A stretch of 27,974 bases of DNA from CALGLS01 sp047626155 (lineage in GTDB: Bacteria; Bacteroidota; Bacteroidia; Chitinophagales; Saprospiraceae), in the NCBI GenBank assembly GCA_047626155.1, contig JBLHRR010000062.1, positions 1-27,974 on the forward strand, in the 5' to 3' direction. The notes below the pieces were generated by a model. It was given only the letters and a program-made list of their open reading frames with translations, was not told the origin of the DNA and did not search any database. Shown one piece after another: positions 23,128 through 27,974 of this stretch. The translations under genes were made by a program, and so were the position numbers. How positions within the stretch are numbered: position 1 is the first letter of the stretch; each line of letters starts with the position of its first letter.

Positions 23128-26100
23128 ATGAAAAAACTTCAATTATTAGTTTTCATGTTGTTGGCTACCGCTTCCCTTATGGCACAGCGAGCAGTCACAG
23201 GTACTATCACCGATGCGGATGGAGAAGCATTGATTGGTGCCAATATCGTCGTTAAAGGCCAGTCCGCTATAGGAACTGTTACCGATATCGAGGGTAATTA
23301 TTCACTGAATGTACCCGATGGGTACGATGCACTTGTAGTCAGTTATACTGGTTATGCTACACAAGATGTAAAACTTACAGCAGATAACGTTGTTAACATT
23401 GTACTAAAAACTGGTGTTGTTTTAGACGAAATGGTCATTACCGCTCTTGGTATTTCTAGAGAAGAAAAATCATTGGGTTATGCTGTTCAGGAAATTAGCG
23501 GAGACGAGCTTGCCAGCGCAAGAGAAACTAACGTCATTAACTCTTTACAAGGTAAGGTTGCCGGTGTTCAGATTCAAGGTAGTCCTTCTTCTCTTGGTGG
23601 TTCTTCCCGAATCACTATTCGAGGGTCCAACTCCTTCTTAGGTGGTAACCAGCCTTTATTTGTTGTAGACGGAGTTCCTATTTCTAATGATAACTTTGCA
23701 ACTGATTCACAGCAACGTGGATTTGGTGGAGAGTCTGATCCTTACGATTATGGAAACCTTGCACAGGATATCAATCCTGATGATGTAGCATCTATGACTG
23801 TATTGAAAGGTGCATCTGCAACTGCTCTTTACGGAAGTAGAGGTGCAAACGGTGTAATTATCATTACCACTAAGACTGGTAAAAACAGAAAAGGATTTGG
23901 TGTTGATGTTAACTCCAGTATTAGCTGGGACAAAGTAACTAACCTTATCCCTCACCAGCAGCAGTACGGTGGTGGTTCTATTGCTGACACTGAGTCAGGT
24001 TTCAATGAGGTAATCATTGACGGAGCTACTGTATTGTACCCTGCTTACGGAAAGGATGGTTCTTGGGGACCTAAATACGGTGCTCAAAATGTACGTCACT
24101 GGGATTCTTGGGATCCACAAGCATCAAACTTTGGCGAAACTCGTCCTTGGTCTGCTCCTGCTAGTGGTTACGAAGATTTCTTCGAGACTGGTGTTACTTA
24201 CCAAAACAGTGTTGCACTTTCTGGTGGTAACGACAAAGGATCTTTCCGTTTAGGTTATAGTAACTTGAACCAAGAAGGTACTTTCCCTAACTCTGAGTTA
24301 TCAAAGAATACTTTTAGTTTTAACTCTCAGTACAAGGTACACGAAAGAATTACTGTTGGCTTAATCGGAAACTACGTCCGTACAGAAGCTGAAAACAGAA
24401 ACATTACTGGTTATAACAACGGTAACCCAATGCAAGCCTTCACTCAGTGGTGGCAGACACAATTGGATTTGGATCGTTTGAAAAACTCCACTTGGGTTGA
24501 TGGTCGTCAAGCTACTTGGAACACCAATGGTGTTGTTAAGGATGCTGATAACAATTTCATCAATTACGATTCTGATCCTAACTTTTTTGACAACCCACAC
24601 TGGGTAAGAGAAAATTACTTACAGGAAGATAATAGAGACCGTTTCTATGGGGCAGCGAATATTTCTATCAAGTTGATGGAAGGACTTACGCTTTCAAGTA
24701 GACTTGGAACTGACTTCTATGCTTTCTCTTCAAGAGAAGGTATTCCTAATGCATCTGTTGAAACTTCAGGATATGGAGAGGTTGCAAGAAGATTCAATGA
24801 GAATAACTTTGAAACGAAATTGATGTATACTAAGAACTTTGGTGATATTTCCTTTACAGGTGGTATTGGATCAAACATCATGAAGCGTACAAGATCTACG
24901 ACAATTTCTAATACAGAAGGTGGAATCGCTCTTGAAGGATTCTATAACTTAGGAAACTCTGCTGCAGCTGCTTCTGTTTCAGGAGAAAGCTTCAACAGAC
25001 AAATTAACTCTGGTTTTGCACTCGCTTCTTTAGGTTTCAAAAACTGGTTGTACTTGGATTTAACAGCACGTCACGATGCATCTTCTACAATTGATCCTGA
25101 CAATAATAGTTACCAGTATTACTCAACTTCTTTGAGTGCAGTTATCACTGATTTACCAGGAATGCAGGATTTAGGCCCTATTTCTTTTGCTAAAGTTCGT
25201 GCGAGTTGGGCTCAAGCTGGTAATGATGCAGGTGAGTACTTAATTTACAACACATTTGGACCACAGACTTTACAGACTGGTAATCCTACCTTCTCTGTGC
25301 CTAACAACTTGAACAACCGTACACTCTCTAATGAGTTAACTACGGAATATGAGTTTGGTCTTGATTTAAGATTCTTCAACAACCGCCTTGGAATTGATGC
25401 AGCTTATTACGATAGACGTACAAAAGATCAAATCTTTAACGCTCCTGTAGCTCCTTCTTCTGGATTTACTTCTAAGTCTATTAATGCTGGAGAAATGAGA
25501 AACTACGGTTTCGAAGTAATGGTAACTGCTACTCCTATCAAAACTAAAGATTTCACTTGGAATCTTGGTTTGAATATCACAGGAATTAATAACGAAGTTA
25601 TTGAACTTAACGATGATGTTGAAAGTATTAATCTTGGAGGTACATGGGCTGCTGACTTAAGAGTTGCTGCTGGTGAAACTTACATGGCTATTTACGGTCA
25701 AGATTACATCCGTGAGAACTTTGAAAGAGATGAAGATGGAGTGATCACTAAGAACGAAGGTAGAATTGTTGTTGACGAAGACGGAAACTACACATTCACT
25801 GACGAGCGTGTTGCTCTAGGTTCTGCAGTTGCAGATTACATCGGTGGATTTAATACTTCTGTATCTTACAAAGGTCTTTCTTTAAGTGCTTTGTTTGACT
25901 TCCAGGAAGGTGGTAAGATCCACTCGACTTCTTTACAGTGGTCTAAGTACTCTGGAATGCACCCTGAAACAGTATCTTACAACGGTCAAGATAACATCCG
26001 TGAGGATGGAATGATCCTAGACGGTGTGAAAGCTGACGGTTCTGTTAACGATATCGCTGTTGACCCTCAGACTTACTACCAGACTTTCTGGAGAAGAGCT

Positions 26101-26361
26101 GCTCCTAACGTTCATGATGCTAGCTTCGTGAAGTTGAGAGAAGTAAGATTGGACTACTCACTGCCTAATAGCATGTTGAGTGGTACAACTTTCAGAGATG
26201 TTAAGATTGGAATTTACGGACGTAACCTGGCTATTCTTTCTTCTGACTTACCTTACCTAGATCCACAAGGAATCACAGGTGCTGGTAACGTACAGGGATT
26301 AGAAAATGCACAGATTCCATCTACCAAATCTTGGGGTGTAAATCTTAGCTTTAAATTATAA
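23128..26361 (+). CDS. SusC/RagA-type TonB-dependent outer-membrane transporter
   Basis: 1077 residues. It imports a ligand across the outer membrane with its SusD partner, powered by TonB. A signal peptide (1-19) is followed by the carboxypeptidase-like beta domain (about 20-93, RAVTGTITDADGEALIGANI), a TonB-box-like stretch (VLDEMVITALG, 97-107) and the plug (about 115-250). The plug carries the SusC hallmarks LQGKVAGVQI, RGSNSFLGGNQPLFVVDGVPI and VLKGASATALYGSRGANGVIIITTK. The rest is barrel, ending NLSFKL. It is of normal length and intact. The SusD-like gene lies 85 bases downstream across a hairpin. Codon use favours AAC, TAC, CGT and AGA, as if highly expressed (impression, not calculated). 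No enzyme lies nearby to reveal the ligand. Confidence 0.96.
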   Translation: MKKLQLLVFMLLATASLMAQRAVTGTITDADGEALIGANIVVKGQSAIGTVTDIEGNYSLNVPDGYDALVVSYTGYATQDVKLTADNVVNIVLKTGVVLDEMVITALGISREEKSLGYAVQEISGDELASARETNVINSLQGKVAGVQIQGSPSSLGGSSRITIRGSNSFLGGNQPLFVVDGVPISNDNFATDSQQRGFGGESDPYDYGNLAQDINPDDVASMTVLKGASATALYGSRGANGVIIITTKTGKNRKGFGVDVNSSISWDKVTNLIPHQQQYGGGSIADTESGFNEVIIDGATVLYPAYGKDGSWGPKYGAQNVRHWDSWDPQASNFGETRPWSAPASGYEDFFETGVTYQNSVALSGGNDKGSFRLGYSNLNQEGTFPNSELSKNTFSFNSQYKVHERITVGLIGNYVRTEAENRNITGYNNGNPMQAFTQWWQTQLDLDRLKNSTWVDGRQATWNTNGVVKDADNNFINYDSDPNFFDNPHWVRENYLQEDNRDRFYGAANISIKLMEGLTLSSRLGTDFYAFSSREGIPNASVETSGYGEVARRFNENNFETKLMYTKNFGDISFTGGIGSNIMKRTRSTTISNTEGGIALEGFYNLGNSAAAASVSGESFNRQINSGFALASLGFKNWLYLDLTARHDASSTIDPDNNSYQYYSTSLSAVITDLPGMQDLGPISFAKVRASWAQAGNDAGEYLIYNTFGPQTLQTGNPTFSVPNNLNNRTLSNELTTEYEFGLDLRFFNNRLGIDAAYYDRRTKDQIFNAPVAPSSGFTSKSINAGEMRNYGFEVMVTATPIKTKDFTWNLGLNITGINNEVIELNDDVESINLGGTWAADLRVAAGETYMAIYGQDYIRENFERDEDGVITKNEGRIVVDEDGNYTFTDERVALGSAVADYIGGFNTSVSYKGLSLSALFDFQEGGKIHSTSLQWSKYSGMHPETVSYNGQDNIREDGMILDGVKADGSVNDIAVDPQTYYQTFWRRAAPNVHDASFVKLREVRLDYSLPNSMLSGTTFRDVKIGIYGRNLAILSSDLPYLDPQGITGAGNVQGLENAQIPSTKSWGVNLSFKL

Positions 26362-26375
26362 TTGTTGATTAAATT

Positions 26376-26423
26376 AAAACAATTCTGCATTTTACGCAAA
26401 TGTATTGTTGTAGAATTGTTTTT
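26376..26423 (+). terminator. Nested hairpin with T-tract between susC and susD
   Basis: AAAACAATTCT (26376-26386) pairs perfectly with AGAATTGTTTT (26412-26422). Inside, GCATTT pairs with AAATGT (one G-U). A T-run follows. It lies between the two genes and probably attenuates transcription or stabilises the upstream message end. Confidence 0.65.
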
Positions 26424-26446
26424 CAAAAAATAAATTTCATTTTAAC

Positions 26447-27883
26447 ATGAGAAATAAAATCAAATATTACTTCGCCTGCTTAATTGCAGGAACGGCTTTG
26501 TTTGCTTTTAGCGCTTGTTCGGATATTACCGACCAAAACGTTAATCCAAATCAGCCAACAGCAGTCCCTGCTGAAAACTTAGTCTCACAGGCTCAATATG
26601 TCTTGAGTAACAGACTTTGGAGTAGAGTATTCAATGCAGAGTGGCCTATGCTAATTGTTCAACACTGGGCTCAGAATGAGTACGCGGAAGAATCGCGTTT
26701 CCTTGTTGATGGTAATAGCTTTAATGGTTCCTGGGTTAGCCTTTATGCTAATGTTCTTAATGAGCTGAAAGCAGCCACTGAGATTATTAATGCAAATGAA
26801 GGTCTTGCTGCTGATTTAAAAGCAAATCAATTGGCAGTTATTGAAGTATTAAATGTGCTAACGTATCATTCTTTGACTGATGCTTTTGGTGACATTCCTT
26901 ATTCTACTGCTTTAGATCCTGTTGACAACCTTAACCCTGTTTATGACAGCCAGTCTGCAATTTATGCTGACTTAGTGTCAAGATTGAAAGCTGCGGTTAG
27001 CTCTATGAAACCTGGAGTTGGTTCTTTTGGTTCTGCTGACCTAATTTATGGTGGTGATGTTGCTAGCTGGTCAAAGTTTGCTAATTCATTATTGCTTAGA
27101 ATTGCAATGAGAATGTCTGACGTTGATGGTGCTGCTGCTAGTGCTGCTATTTCTGGAATGACTCCTGAAATGTTTATCGCCTCTAATGATGAAAATGCAA
27201 TGTTTAACTTTGACCCAGCTCCTGCAGTTGCTAATCCGTTATACATTGATGCAATTATCAATACAAGAGATGATTTCTGTGTAACAGATATCCTAGTTGA
27301 CAACTTGACGACAATGGGTGATCCAAGATTGGACGCTTTTGCAGAAGTAAACGCTTCTGGTGATTTTATTGGAATGCCTTCTGGTTTATTGGATGATGAC
27401 GCTTTTGCTTTAAAGCCTACTTGTTCTCGCCCGCATACTTCACTAAGAACAGCTGATGCTCCTGCGGTTCTTATGGATCATGCAGAGGTTAGTTTCTTAC
27501 TTGCTGAAGCATATGAAAGAGGCTACCTTACTGGAGACGCTGCAACTGCTTATGCTGCGGGTGTTACTTCTTCTATGAACTACTGGGGTTTCACTGATGT
27601 TGCTGCCATAGATGGTTACATTACTGCAAATGCTTATGATGCTGCCAACTGGAAGCAATCATTAGGATGGCAGAAGTGGATTGCGTTCTACATGAACGGA
27701 ACACAAGCTTGGGCTGAATGGAGAAGATTGGATCATCCTGTACTGACTATTCCTGTAGCAGCGGTAAATGATGTTATTCCTGTACGTTTGCCTTATCCTA
27801 TCGATGAGCAAACTAGTAACTCTAACTTCACTGTTACAAATCCTAACGATTTGAGCACGAAGATGTGGTGGGATATAAACTAA
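26447..27883 (+). CDS. SusD/RagB-like outer-membrane lipoprotein
   Basis: 478 residues, the surface ligand-binding lid of the SusC transporter. The signal peptide ends in a lipobox (FSAC, Cys24), followed by SDITDQNVNPNQPT, a common SusD-like start. Helical TPR-like scaffolding follows (VLNVLTYHSLTDAFGDIPYSTAL, about 134-156; SWSKFANSLLLRIAMRMSDV, about 206-225). AEVSFLLAEAYERG (about 347-360) and WQKWIAFYMNGTQAWAEWRRLDHP (about 406-429) are typical of the SusD-like family paired with SusC in peptide or unknown-substrate loci. Length is normal. It is transcribed with susC and ends before a strong terminator. Substrate not deducible: no glycosidase, protease or regulator is visible in the window. 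Confidence 0.94.
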   Translation: MRNKIKYYFACLIAGTALFAFSACSDITDQNVNPNQPTAVPAENLVSQAQYVLSNRLWSRVFNAEWPMLIVQHWAQNEYAEESRFLVDGNSFNGSWVSLYANVLNELKAATEIINANEGLAADLKANQLAVIEVLNVLTYHSLTDAFGDIPYSTALDPVDNLNPVYDSQSAIYADLVSRLKAAVSSMKPGVGSFGSADLIYGGDVASWSKFANSLLLRIAMRMSDVDGAAASAAISGMTPEMFIASNDENAMFNFDPAPAVANPLYIDAIINTRDDFCVTDILVDNLTTMGDPRLDAFAEVNASGDFIGMPSGLLDDDAFALKPTCSRPHTSLRTADAPAVLMDHAEVSFLLAEAYERGYLTGDAATAYAAGVTSSMNYWGFTDVAAIDGYITANAYDAANWKQSLGWQKWIAFYMNGTQAWAEWRRLDHPVLTIPVAAVNDVIPVRLPYPIDEQTSNSNFTVTNPNDLSTKMWWDIN

Positions 27884-27913
27884 TATTTTAGTTTAATCTT
27901 TATCATTGATAAT

Positions 27914-27951
27914 AAAAGGGAGTCGTCTTGTAACAAGGCGGCTCCCTTTTT
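27914..27951 (+). terminator. Strong intrinsic terminator after the susCD pair
   Basis: A 17-base stem (AAAAGGGAG... with CTCCCTTTT, two G-U pairs) around a TAA loop, followed by a T-run. It lies 31 bases after the SusD-like stop and closes the operon at two genes. Confidence 0.93.
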
Positions 27952-27974
27952 ACATATAAGAAAAAGTTATTCTT

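Overview
The window reads as a chromosomal segment of a Bacteroidota bacterium, probably from the Saprospiria or a related marine or environmental lineage (the class is inference). The evidence is a SusC/SusD outer-membrane pair, a very large secreted protein with SprB-like repeats and a gliding-motility-type (type IX secretion, type B) C-terminal domain, lipoproteins with acidic residues after the lipid-modified cysteine, a menaquinone futalosine-pathway gene (mqnD), a CxxxY-type CcmE and several TAnnTTTG promoter -7 elements. No IS element, phage gene, tRNA, rRNA or CRISPR array was found.

Layout: (1) 85-3665 holds a rhomboid protease, an ADP-ribose-pyrophosphatase-like Nudix hydrolase, an unrecognised small protein, a 386-base intergenic stretch with degenerate repeats, and on the minus strand an RluA-family pseudouridine synthase with an octapeptide-repeat lysine-rich N-terminal tail. 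(2) 3666-7605 holds mqnD, alanine dehydrogenase (ald) and ornithine aminotransferase (rocD), ended by a strong terminator. The last two probably act together in amino-acid nitrogen and carbon metabolism. (3) 8031-13415 is a same-strand envelope cassette: a 1041-residue exported TPR protein, a 558-residue outer-membrane barrel-like protein and a small lipoprotein. (4) 13601-14002 is a solitary ccmE behind a good promoter. (5) 21775-14005 on the minus strand is a tightly packed cassette: a 1533-residue T9SS-exported repeat protein, a membrane-anchored CotH-kinase-like/beta-helix protein and a lipoprotein. (6) 22416-22027 (minus) is a DUF983 zinc-ribbon membrane protein. (7) 22417-27951 is a 711-base regulatory region, a SusC-like TonB-dependent transporter, a SusD-like lipoprotein and a very strong terminator.

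The most interesting parts are the secreted-repeat-protein/CotH/lipoprotein cassette, the TPR/barrel/lipoprotein cassette, a four-cysteine insertion inside ornithine aminotransferase, a hairpin-forming promoter-linked element in the gap before 1837, twin promoter-like sequences with identical downstream bases ahead of susC, and the nested hairpin between susC and susD. None could be tested by database search here; all homology statements come from recognising motifs by eye.
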